Below are positions 8,832-18,328 of a DNA stretch of 21,497 nt, in pieces. The notes beneath the pieces were generated by a model. That model was not told where the DNA came from, ran no database searches, and saw only the letters and a list, made by a program, of their open reading frames with translations. The translations under genes were made by a program, and so were the position numbers. Source of the DNA: Azolla pinnata (Eukaryota; Streptophyta; Polypodiopsida; Salviniales; Salviniaceae); NCBI GenBank assembly GCA_037176905.1, contig JBBBWG010016001.1, forward strand, positions 60,609 to 82,105, in the 5' to 3' direction. The first letter of the stretch is position 1; every line of letters starts with the position of its first letter.

Positions 8832-8868
8832 AGCTTTCCGACGACGGAGAGAGTGGAAAATTCCCCAG
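8832..8868 (+). CDS. Candidate internal exon, acidic peptide
   Basis: CCGCTGCAG|AG at 8831/8832 and CCCCAG|GTATCA at 8868/8869 delimit 37 bases. Joined after the previous exon they read E-LSDDGESGKFP, continuing its acidic character. A 13-base microexon at 9104-9116 (GTTGAAG before it, GTGAGC after it) would add SPPMK in phase, but so short an exon is speculative. Product not recognised. Confidence 0.4.
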
Positions 8869-9116
8869 GTATCATCGTGCCGTGCTTTATGCCGTTTTTG
8901 AGCATTCACATCATCACATTCCCAAAAACCCACGAGAATTCCATCCAATTGAGGAGGCTTGAAATACGGCTCGTTGCAATCACAGATTCGGAGAGGAATG
9001 AGCGCTTGTTTGTGTGTGCATTGAAGCATGCACACGCGCACGATCTGTGTATGTGCATGAAAAATGGTGTTTTTTGTGTTGATTTTGTTCTACTTGTTGA
9101 AGTCCGCCCATGAAGG

Positions 9117-9895
9117 TGAGCCTTTCCAGTTCTTTCGAATCGAGGATTTGGCTGTGCGAAAATCTAAGACTCTCGAGTTTGTTGTTCAGATCTTCGGGTG
9201 CTGTGTTTGTTTAAGATGAACCTCTCATTCGTTTGCGATATGTGCCAAATCCATGGTGTGATCTTGAAGCCCAGCCTGCGAAATCCATCAACATCTGCAT
9301 ACTTCATCGATTCAGGTGCGTTGTCAATGGACATCTCCACCTATTGCTGCGCTCTTGTCTATCTGTTGGAGGATCACTTTGTCCAGCATACTGGCTCAGC
9401 TATGAATCGATCTTCCATATGATGAAATGCTTTATGGTCTGAAAGCCTTGTCGTACAAGAGCCTGGAACTCGAGAAAGCATTCCTTTGGGAATGGGAAGT
9501 TTTGTGGTGATCATTTCTTGGATTTGAAAGTCAGTCCAGATGCAACTATTTCACTGAGGGTGTATGAAGTTCCCATCACTTCTTGTGCCTTTTTTCTGGG
9601 TTCTGAAATCGATGGCCTGGTCTTTATGCTGAACCAGCTGATGGGTGGAAAATGGTTGTGGAGATGTGAGTAGAGACCCTTCTGGATTCACTGATCAGGT
9701 TGAACCTGCACTGCTGCTCTTGTGTCTGTGTATACAACCCTTGTGATAGCATCTACAAGGGCCATGCACAGCTGGGATTACAAGTTGCTGCCTGCATCCT
9801 CATGAACTAGTAATCCCAGTTCTTGTTTCTCGAGCATCTGGAACACTCCATGGCTCCTTCCCCTTCCTCTATTACAGCCATGATAGGTTATGCAG
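9117..9895. other. Sequence after candidate exons, no firm feature
   Basis: If the + strand gene is real this is intronic or 3' sequence. A segment at about 9279-9315, ending CGATTCAG|GTGCGT, could be another exon, but its acceptor is weak and its frame is not decided. Confidence 0.3.
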
Positions 9896-10117
9896 GGCAG
9901 GGAACAAGGCAAGGAAGGTTCCTCAGGCAGAAAACAATTATCCAACAGTTCCTTGAGCAGTGTCTCATTAGATCGGGGAGTTGCAAGCAGTGGCTGTGTA
10001 GGCAGATACGATCTCTCACCATGCATGCTGCCATGGGCCCATCCTGCTGAGAAAAATTTACGACATTTTTCATCCTTCCATGCACACTTACCTTTAACTT
10101 CACTTGTAGAGGAATGA
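9896..10117 (+). CDS. Possible terminal exon, Ser-rich tail
   Basis: After TTATGCAG at 9895 the phase-0 frame is open for 73 codons to a stop, beginning GREQGKEGSSGRKQLSNSS and ending LPLTSLVEE. Phase 0 agrees with the end of the putative microexon at 9116. A better pyrimidine tract leads to another acceptor at 9877 (CCTCTATTACAG), which would put other frames in use; all three + frames are open for a while here, so the reading is uncertain. No domain recognised. Confidence 0.18.
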   Translation, partial: GREQGKEGSSGRKQLSNSSLSSVSLDRGVASSGCVGRYDLSPCMLPWAHPAEKNLRHFSSFHAHLPLTSLVEE

Positions 10118-10220
10118 GTCACTGCCGGTTTGCATTCTCAACAGCTTCGGGGCTGTTGATCGATGGAAACTAGTTCTGTTGGCCAGTCAAAATAGCTTTG
10201 TAGCATCTCTCATGTCAAAT
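10118..10220. other. Short unique spacer
   Basis: Nothing recognised between the possible terminal exon and the 20-bp tandem repeat. Confidence 0.4.
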
Positions 10221-10285
10221 ATGGTTCTAATTACTCTAATTTGGTTCTAATTACTCTAATTTGGTTCTAATTACTCTAATTTTGA
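10221..10285. repeat. 20-bp tandem triplication
   Basis: TTGGTTCTAATTACTCTAAT is repeated three times head to tail from 10221, with one changed base in the first copy and a partial fourth copy (TTTGATAC...) after 10280. The near identity suggests a recent slippage or duplication event. Confidence 0.95.
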
Positions 10286-11334
10286 TACCCTTCTGTAGCA
10301 ACCAGTAACTTGGTGGAACTAGGCAGTTTGGCCCCAAAGAAGACATTGAGGAAGATTTCCATTAAAAGCGTGTGTTCACTGCCCATGCTTATTGGTTTTG
10401 CTGGATCTATGTAAAAATCAAAGACATGTAGCAATTCTTTGTATCAGTATTGGTAGCAGTGTTCACAGCAGGGTTATCAGCTCTTGGTGAAGAAGTACTT
10501 TGGCTGCAGCACTTGTTGACCTAGGAAGCCCACACTTGTCATTGACAAGAATCCTACAACAAAAGGTATTGCATAATGCTAAATTTCAGAGGAATCATGC
10601 CAAATATCATTCATGTGGATCCACTCAGTTTTCACTCTTGATGAATATCAAGGTAAGAAATTTAATGACATTTAGAAAGGGAATTGAAATCTATCAAAAG
10701 GCATTGCAAATGTGTGAAAGTTATAATACATTGACTTGGCAAACCACTCCTACAACTTGCAAGCGATGCTAAACTCACCGACAACTGTTTCATCATCATC
10801 GCATCTATCTTCTGGTGGGCAATCCAGAATATTTTCAAAACAATTCTTTGATGAACCTCTGCGAATTTGATCATTTCAATTCTCATAAATAATCATTGAG
10901 GAAACACGCTGTTTACTACATCTAAATATGTAGAGTATCTCCTAAACCGCACTGAATATTACACATTAATGTCGATAAGCTACATACGTATCCACACCAT
11001 TTGTTCAATACATTATTTAATGTACTCAAAAGAGAATTGTGAATGCTTAAAAAACCAAATGAAAAAGGAAGATCCGGTGAGAAATTAAAGGAAGTAAATT
11101 TCGAAAACTTAAAAACTTTTACTATAAAGGTAAACGACTTACAAGAAAATAATGAAACCAGTAAACTAATTGTTCATACAATTTCTCCTCCGATCCACAG
11201 ATGCTTTTATGCTTCTTTTTATCATGTTAAAAGCATTTAACCTACTATATACATCTCTTATAAGTAAGGGACAATTATAACCAAATTATAAATTACTATA
11301 TACATCTAACCAAATGATAAATTTACATTTTACT
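10286..11334. other. AT-rich intergenic sequence
   Basis: No gene recognised. A 63-base segment at 10590-10652 has good splice signals at both ends (AAATTTCAG before it, CAAG|GTAAGA after it) but no convincing peptide; it could be a non-coding or UTR exon. AT content rises sharply after about 10900. Confidence 0.4.
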
Positions 11335-11706
11335 GCCTACTTAAATCAGAAATACAAATTAATGCCTACTCTCATCTTCTATTAAAAATTAACACCTAAT
11401 TAATTCCGCCAGTATCCATTTTATTCTTAATCGCTCCCACTAATGATCCAGATCAATTCCGTGATTATATTTGATTAGCAAAAGTTAGTAGTTTTAGAAT
11501 CTAATTAATTACTTAACGTGTTGATTTGGTGTCAATCAAGTAATTGAACATTAATCAATTAGTTAATTTGATGCTAATTGAGCTCACAATTAATTGATTT
11601 TGTGTTAATCAATCAATTGCACTAATTGATTTGGTGCTAATCAATCAATTGCACGTTAATTGTTAAAACTAGGCATTAATTTGTAATTCTTAGTTTTGGT
11701 AGGCAT
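11335..11706. mobile_element. Inverted-repeat AT-rich element, MITE-like
   Basis: The left arm at about 11335-11368 (TGCCTAC...TACAAATTAATGCCTA) is matched in reverse complement by 11671-11706 (TAGGCATTAATTTGTA...TAGGCA), including 16 identical bases plus a second TAGGCA. Weaker complementarity continues outward to about 11258 and 11745 (TTATAAG.../...CTATAAG). The interior holds several imperfect TTGATT...AATCAA hairpins at 11520-11655. No ORF or target-site duplication was established, so a non-autonomous DNA element is an inference. Confidence 0.45.
11520..11660. repeat. Tandem hairpin-forming AT repeats
   Basis: Repeats of the form TTGATTTGGTGCTAATCAA lie near 11521, 11593 and 11625, the last two followed by TCAATTGCAC, with a weaker copy near 11566. 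Each is itself a short inverted repeat. They sit inside the larger inverted-repeat element. Confidence 0.65.
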
Positions 11707-11759
11707 TAAAAACTTAGGCACTATTTAGTAATTTTTCCTATAAGTAATCCATAAATCAA

Positions 11760-12340
11760 GAAACATTTAGTATACTTCCAAGTTAAGAACCGTCATACGC
11801 ATAATATTTTAATGGTCTTCCTTACGGTACTCTAACGTACCTAACAACCCTACCTACTAAATTTGATGCTAAGACACTGTACCCAGATGTTTCCATGCGT
11901 AGAAAGATACTTGATTTGTCCTTAAAAGATGAGAACAATAACCAAAGATGATAAGCTTATGGATTCCACTACTACTTTAAGCTTTGAGCATATAATCTGT
12001 TTGTATATGGAGCTGATTCCAATTCATTGTGGCCCCTCAGCAACCTTTTCACCAATACCAAAATTTAAAGTTATGTAAACTTCTTTGAAACATACAGGTG
12101 TCTTGCATCCGCCTATGCTTGAATGTCTGTGCATGAGCCTGTGGATGTGGATGTTTTGTCCTTACAGAAAATCAAGCTAATGTTTTCCTTTATTTTGACA
12201 GTATCTATTTCCTCTTCTTCCTTGCCACCATTATTGATTATTATTGTCACAACTCTGCTTATTATTGAAGCCTATTTTTGTTCATTGTTGTTACGGCTCT
12301 GCTTTGAATAGTACGAAACACAGTTGCGTGTCCCAATTGA
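11760..12340. other. Intergenic, no gene recognised
   Basis: Unique AT-rich sequence. No coding signal stands out on either strand. Confidence 0.45.
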
Positions 12341-12348
12341 TTACAGAA

Positions 12349-12832
12349 TCAGCAAGCTTCCAATACAGTTGCTGGTCGATGCTTCCCATCATCATCATCA
12401 TCCTCGAGCTTCGAAAAGCCTGGTTTTTTGACCGATTCATCCCTGCAATCGATCATACGTCTCAGCATATCAATCGTACTGTTGGCGTCATTTTTGTCGT
12501 CATCAATAGGCGATATTTCAGCGATCAGGGTTGTTATCGTTTTTTTGTCACGATTCGGGGTGCGGCCTCTCAATGATAAGCCCATCATGTCCACAAATTC
12601 TACTACGCCAAAAAAACGAATGTTGAATTAAGCTTTTGCTTACCCCGCGGATCAGTTTCTTGAAATTGTCAAAAAAATGGCCCACATTCTTGGAATAAGC
12701 CGAATCAAAGTGTTGAAAGAAAATGGCAGTCGAAAACTGCTTTTGGCGCCACGTGTGGCCAAGTTGAGCATTATTTGTTTGTTGGATTCCAGCGCCGTGA
12801 ACCACCAATACCTGGAGCATATACATTTGCAT
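12349..12832 (-). pseudogene. Possible small gene or gene fragment
   Basis: Two overlapping minus-strand frames have more protein-like composition than the surroundings. The upstream one includes FDSAYSKNVGHFFDNFKKL and ends at CGGG|GTAAGC, a good donor at 12643. The downstream one includes NSTIDMLRRMIDCRDESVKK and an Asp-rich stretch, with stop at 12349. An acceptor near 12572-12577 could join them across a short intron. No family recognised; it may be a relic or chance. Confidence 0.15.
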
Positions 12833-12839
12833 GAGATTT

Positions 12840-13618
12840 TTCTTTTTTGCTTAAAGATGTAGGCCCAATTAATTCCTCAGATACATGTATGGATTTGGGC
12901 ATTGCATGGATGGTAATCTGCAGTGAATGCCAAACCAGTGCTTGCAAAAACCCAACTAAATTTATGAATCATGATTTTTGCCTGTCACAAATTCAAGCCT
13001 ATCACACAAAGAGCATCAAGATGACTGGATTTATAGAAAGAGAGCATAACCTGCGATCCGTATGTGCTTTCGGCGATCAGCAGAATTCCATGTCTGATTG
13101 CCACATTTGAACACCTTTCTGAAGGAGACTTTTAACAAAACAGGAATCCATTCAGAGAAAACCTGACCTCAAAATTCTGCTCTATCTGTTATCATTTGCA
13201 CACGAAATAATTAGATATTACCTTGTTAATGGCTGTGGATGAAACCCCGCCTTTGCTTATGTAGCTCCTGCTTAAAGAAAGACGAATTCACATTTCAAGC
13301 ACCATCTCAGAAGAAAAGTGGCTTCAATATCCCCAAAAAAATGTATAAGGAAAGGAGCAAAACAGTGATGACCCGATGCTGGATTTCGGCCAGAGTTTTT
13401 GTTTTTGTTTTTTTTTACATCAATGAAAACTCTGCAGCATTGCAATCTATAGAACAACCCTCCTCTATAGTGTACATCACCCAACAAATACAACACGTAA
13501 AGGCACCCCAAACACCTCAAATTTGGGGCTTCTACATGAATGAAAGGTACTGTAACAAAGTATGGATACCAGTCTCCCCCTATAATACATTGGATTCAGC
13601 AGATACAAATGGAGATCT
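12840..13618. other. Intergenic sequence downstream of ALMT
   Basis: No gene recognised. A + strand ORF of 130 codons at 13239-13631 has no recognisable domain and overlaps the expected ALMT 3' end, so it is not called. Confidence 0.4.
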
Positions 13619-13624
13619 TTTATT
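13619..13624 (-). terminator. Candidate poly(A) signal of ALMT
   Basis: TTTATT on the + strand reads AATAAA on the ALMT strand, about 315 bases after the ALMT stop codon, a plausible plant 3' UTR length. Plant poly(A) signals are loose, so this is only a candidate. Confidence 0.3.
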
Positions 13625-13939
13625 TCAATGAACCCCGTGTGTTTAGAAGCAATAACCGAAACCTTGTCCATGCTTCGCTTTGGAAAATGTTGCCATTGCC
13701 TTCCCAAAATGTTGCAATGATGATGAGGGTCTGTTTTGCACGATCTGTCTCTTTGTACAGGTTTCTTAGGCCTCCAGAAAACAATGGGGGGGAGGGAGTG
13801 GAAGCCCTAGAAATTGTAGAGAGGCCATCCATGATGTGAATCAAAAGGATCTGTATGATGATTTTTGTTTCACAAACTATGACGCGAGTCAAAAGGAGCA
13901 ATAGCATCAAAATCATCATTACCATCACCATCATCATCA

Positions 13940-16900
13940 TCAAACCGCCCCTGCACCGATCTTCTGCCCAGCCTTTACCTTGACTGAGACCGCCCCTGTG
14001 TTGATCTTATGCCCAGCTTTGGGCTCAACCCGCTCCTCAACCTTTTCAGCTTCTTTGAAATTCGCAAGGTTTCCGAGCTCTTCCACAGCCTCGACAACGT
14101 AATCAAGCCGAAGGGCAACCTCCATCAGCAGCGTCGCAAACGTCCCTAACGAGAGGGCACTCGCGCTTTCGAGCACTCTCACCCTCTGTTCAAACAGAGA
14201 GTCTTTGGCGAAGTCGAAGTCGTCGACAGGGCGGGAGGGCCACGAATGTAGTTTCTTGAAACACCGCTTCTCGACTGACGCTAGATCATCTTGAGAGTAA
14301 GCGATGCCCATCTTGTGAGTGGAACCAGATCGGAAGAAGTTGTGCGCATCGCCATTATTGCCAAACCTCTTCAGCTCCGGCAACACACTCACAGGAAAAT
14401 CTTTAGCAGCCTCCTCTTCGATCCCTGTTTCTTGCCGGATAAGTAAATAAGAATTAAGGTACAAGCTCTGTTGTAATCGATCCACAGCACGACGCACGCC
14501 ATCCAGTATCTTCAATGGATCTCCTTTCTGCATATTCTTAACCTGTTTGCCCAACTCTCTCAAGACCTTACCTCCCTCTATGCTCACCTCCAAGAGCTCT
14601 GTTTCGAAGAGCTTCCTCACCGCCAATGGTGCCTGCAAAAAGAAGCAGCATTGGTTAATTGAACTTTCATTCATAGCTACATGTAAACATGCAAAATGAT
14701 ATATATGACTTGAAAAAATCTAAAACTAAATAGATGCCCACAATCTATCACGGGACCCAAAATTGCTTTAGTGCTGTAAATCGATCCTCTCCTGCCTAAA
14801 ATATATGTTCAATAGTTAAAAATGAGCCGAGGGTACCATGACACAGCACTCACTTGTATTGCAGATCGCAAACAGCCATGGAGTGCCACAACCGAATAGG
14901 TACAATGGCGTAAAACAGCCCCAACTTTCACATAATTATGCCATGGATACTTCCAAGCCCAGAACTTGCCATGTGGCGGTTCCCATATGGCAAAACTAGC
15001 CTGTACAAGAACCACTTCCTTAGCAAAAATTATCTGATGTGCCAACAGTCTGTAACATACAGAATGGGAAACGTTACCAATGACTCTTCCTTGGCTGCAG
15101 AAACTAATGCAGCTCTATACCCCTTGTACACTGGATCATCTGCTGCTAGCCCCATGAAAATTTTAGAAGGAACTCTTTCTAGGATTGTGCCTCTGAGGTA
15201 CTCCGCCACACAGACTGCAATAGTACGAAACAAAGGATACATACGAATCTCGGAGGAAAAACTCACAAAATGAAACATTCTGAGAAATGATGGGGCTTCA
15301 TACCCTCAAGAGAATCAGCAACATTATCGAAGTTTCTGGCAATGAACTCGTGTAGCTCCTCGCCCGCCCACAGTGGGAGAAGAAGAAGGTTCACACTGAG
15401 ACCAATGGCAGCACCTATGAAGATGATAATGAACCGGTTCACTGCTATATCTATAGGATCTCCTTCTCGGTACTCCGCAACGATCACGAGGCTGAATGTC
15501 AACAAAATTATTCGAAACCCATATTCGTAGGACTTCATAAATGGTAGCGATTTGATAAATGTCACTATGCCACCTGTCATGTAGGAATGAATATAATGTC
15601 AATCCACATACAGTGGGCTGTACGAAACTGTATGTACATATCCATGTGCCGTATCTATTATAGATCGATCTTAACCTAAACGAGTAAGTCCCCGAAAAAA
15701 CAAGGTAAGCCTTTCATTCCTTTCTAGAGCGGAGATTTACATACCCACAAGAAATACGCTCACGCCGACAATGATAGGGTGTGCAAGATCGCCACACCAG
15801 GAAGCTAATTGACCAACAAGAATAGCCAGCAAGCATGCCAAAAACGTACCCACACCCCTGTTCACGCCTTTGCTAAGAGTGGCACCTGAAAGAGAAGAAG
15901 TGGCAGAAAGGAGAATGTAAAAGGATTCACAAAAAAACACGGTCTAACTCGGGCAAAAGTGTGTTTTACACGGTACCTAAAAGACTAGGAGATTACATAA
16001 CTTTGTTTCTAATCTTACACCCTAGAAATCGCAAATTCAGAAAAGCAACAAAGGCAGCAAGGTGAATTAGGTTAAAAACTGAATCTTTATAGCACGATAA
16101 AAATAAATCACGTTGATGATATTAAGAGGTACCGTAGCATGAGTACACTAACCTGCAGAGGGCTGAAATCAATTATGCTATATTATTTTGCTTCTGAAGA
16201 TAGGAGAAACCCTGAAAGGCAGAAGTGTAACAGAGAGGAGCTAATACAGAAGACCTAGCAACCAGCCCATAATATGATAGCCAAAAATCATACCTACGGG
16301 ATACAAATGCATCATTTTGCGCTTGTTAAAAGCACCCAAGCTATAGAAACACGCTTCACATTGATGCTAATGAGGAGTCACTAGGTGCACATTCACGGCA
16401 CGGGGAATGCATGGTGGAAAAAAATGAACTCTTGATGAGTTGGATTAATCCAACGGATAATCGGGGCAGATAAGAGAATCGAAAGGATAACACTTTGATG
16501 CTTGATTCTTTATATCAGGGCAGTTAAAGATGATACAAAAAAACACAGTTTTGATGCTTGCAACATGTCGAATCAACTGAAGATGATGAAAGAAAATCAT
16601 AAGAAAAACGGCAACAACGAAGTGACGGCAAACTACGAGGCAAAAACAGCATTTTGGTCCTCGTATCAGAAGGAATACCGATTTAAAGGTAGCTTAAGAT
16701 AGATGACAGAAAATTATGTACGAAACCAAAAGAGCATTTTGGTCCCCATATCAGAAGGAGTACCGAAATAAGGGCACCTTAAGACAGCGACATTTTGGTC
16801 CTCGCATCAGAAGGAGTACCAATTAGGGCAAGTTAAGACAAATTACAACGAATTCTGAAACAGAAACAACAATTTCGGGTGCTCGGATCGAAGCAACCCC

Positions 16901-17326
16901 CCAGATATGGGAGATTTCGATGCAGAATGCGGCGAAGATCTTACCTGAACTGAATTCGAAGACGACGACGACAGTCATGACAGCCCAAATGGTGTGGCTT
17001 CCGAAGAGCGCGTAGGGGGCTTCGAGGAGGACGAGGAGGAAGACGAGGGTGAGGGCGAAGGCCATCTTGAAGGCATGAATCGTCTGCTTCGGCTCGTTGC
17101 GAGCTGTGGAAACGATGGATTTGAGAAGCCATGAGATGGAGCTGCTCACCCTGCTGATCGCCTGCGATGAAGCGCTTCTGACGCGGCCGATTGCCTGCGA
17201 TGTTGCGCTCTTCAGATACATCCATGGAACTGCTAAGCATCCCTTCCTCGGGCCCGGGTATCTCTGCAGCAATGGCTGCTGCTCGGTGGAGCCGCCATTG
17301 TAAGAACTCCCAGTGTAATAAGCCAT
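13940..17326 (-). CDS. ALMT: Aluminium-activated malate transporter family protein, six exons
   Basis: Coding exons: 17326-16945, 15885-15745, 15573-15304, 15214-15078, 15000-14854 and 14632-13940. All introns are GT-AG, all phases agree, and they total 1770 bases (589 residues), within the family's usual 400-600. ALMTs are plant anion channels carrying malate and other anions. The junction WAVMTVVVVFEF/SSGATLSKGVNR is a family hallmark. Six membrane segments lie at about 84-103, 108-124, 139-158, 164-183, 194-209 and 222-243, then PLWAG (241-245) and a long cytosolic helical half with WEP at 316-318 and RHCTYSVVALHGC. EQQPLL at 15-20 is an acidic dileucine signal, suggesting the tonoplast, as in the ALMT9/ALMT4 group (inference). 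ATG 17326 is the only in-frame ATG upstream of TM1 with family-like sequence after it; the frame is open further upstream but has no ATG. Introns are 1059, 171, 89, 77 and 221 bases. Confidence 0.93.
15886..16944 (-). other. ALMT intron 1
   Basis: Donor TCAG|GTAAGA at 16945/16944 and acceptor TCTCTTTCAG at 15886. This is the only long ALMT intron. It contains a degenerate triplication near its 5' end and otherwise nothing recognised. Confidence 0.85.
16650..16841. repeat. Three degenerate copies within ALMT intron 1
   Basis: CATTTTGGTCC...CAGAAGGA(A/G)TACC starts at 16650, 16735 and 16791, each followed by an AGGG/AAGG and TTAAGA motif. Copies are 50-55 bases; the first two are separated by about 30 unrelated bases, while the last two are adjacent. 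Confidence 0.75.
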
Positions 17327-17383
17327 GGAGCTCTCGCCTGCCCAGGACCCAAGCTTTCTTTCCCCTCTTCTCTTCGTCTTTCT

Positions 17384-17451
17384 TGAAGAAAAAGAAGAGG
17401 AAGAAGAAGAAGAAGAAGAGGAGGAGGAGGAGGAGGAGGAAGAGGAGGAAA
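17384..17451. repeat. GAA/GAG tract in the ALMT leader
   Basis: Runs of GAAGAA and GAGGAG on the + strand are CTT/CTC-rich on the ALMT strand, 58-125 bases upstream of the ALMT ATG. Such pyrimidine-rich leaders are common in plants. Read in frame it would encode poly-Ser, but no upstream ATG exists in that frame. Confidence 0.85.
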
Positions 17452-17930
17452 GTCCTTGTCTTCTCTGAGCAGGGGGACCTCTCCCTCTTCTTTGTCTTCC
17501 TCTCCTCCTTCGTCCTCTCTTCCTCGTTGCTCGTGCAGCTCGTGATTGATTCCTCCCCTTCCGAAGCTTCCGAGGTTCAGCACTGCCTTCTTCGTTCACA
17601 CGGCAGCACGAAAGGAATTACAGACGGATATGGCCGGATGGATATCTTTCCAATGGAGGATGGAGCAATGGAGGTCTGTGATGTGCAAAGAAGGACTGTA
17701 TTTCTGCTCTGGTATTCTTCTTTCTCTGCCAAGGGGGAGAAAAGGCAGGGAGAGAGCGAGCGAGAACCTTATTCTGGGCGATGGGGGAATCTTGATCTAC
17801 ACAGAGGCGAGGGAGGCAGAAGATGCTCCGCGATGAGACACAGACAGAAGGTTATGTATTTGGGTGCGCACGCACGCACGCACGCATCATGTGTGTTCCT
17901 GCGCTTTCCTCGCCATAGCCATCGCCACAG
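17452..17930. other. ALMT upstream region
   Basis: Presumed ALMT leader and promoter. CTCC/CTTCC-rich on the + strand at 17480-17530, then unique sequence. No separate gene recognised; a CACG(CACG)n run occurs at 17868-17885. Confidence 0.4.
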
Positions 17931-18054
17931 CTCTTCTTCTTCTTCCTTCTTCCTTCTCTTCTTCTTCTTCTTCTTCTCTTCTTCTTCTTCCTTCTCTTCT
18001 TCTTCTTCTTCTTCTTCTTCTTCTTCTTCTCTTGTTGTTCTTCTTCTTCTTGTG
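17931..18054. repeat. (TTC)n tract
   Basis: CTTCTTCTT repeats with occasional CTCTT and CCTTC interruptions, about 120 bases. On the opposite strand it is GAA, so it is an inverted match to the GAA tract at 17384-17451. Confidence 0.95.
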
Positions 18055-18112
18055 ATTCTATGAAGTCTTTGGGAGAGATGATGCAATTGATGTGCATACA
18101 AGTGATGAGAGC

Positions 18113-18213
18113 CATGTATGTATGTATGTATGTGTGTGAATGTATGCATGAATGCATGCATGTATGTATGTGTGTGAATGTATGCATGTATGTATGTATG
18201 TATGTATGTATGT
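18113..18213. repeat. (ATGT)n microsatellite
   Basis: Tetranucleotide ATGT repeats with interruptions GTGTGAATGTATGC and AATGCATGC; the pattern GTGTGAATGTATGCATG occurs twice. Confidence 0.95.
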
Positions 18214-18328
18214 TGGGCATGCAACCCCATGATGCTCGATTGCCGCACCTGGCATCGGCTGCCGCGGGGCCAGCGAACAGAAACTGCCAGCAAACAGAAA
18301 CTGGGCAAAAAAACAACGGGAGATTGAT
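18214..18328. other. Unique spacer between arrays
   Basis: Short GC-rich unique sequence containing a partial direct repeat (AGAAACTG...CAGAAACTGG near 18280-18303). No gene seen. Confidence 0.4.

Noticed and set aside
9778..10122. 114-codon minus-strand ORF
   Set aside because: Overlaps three open + frames in a region without a recognised domain; no splice or start evidence on the minus strand.
13239..13631. 130-codon + strand ORF
   Set aside because: No recognisable domain, T- and A-run encoded stretches, and overlap with the expected ALMT 3' region.
17327..17599. N-terminal extension of ALMT with Arg-rich and poly-Ser stretch
   Set aside because: The frame is open, but it starts at a GTG with no ATG before 17326, and the poly-Ser comes from the pyrimidine tract of the leader.
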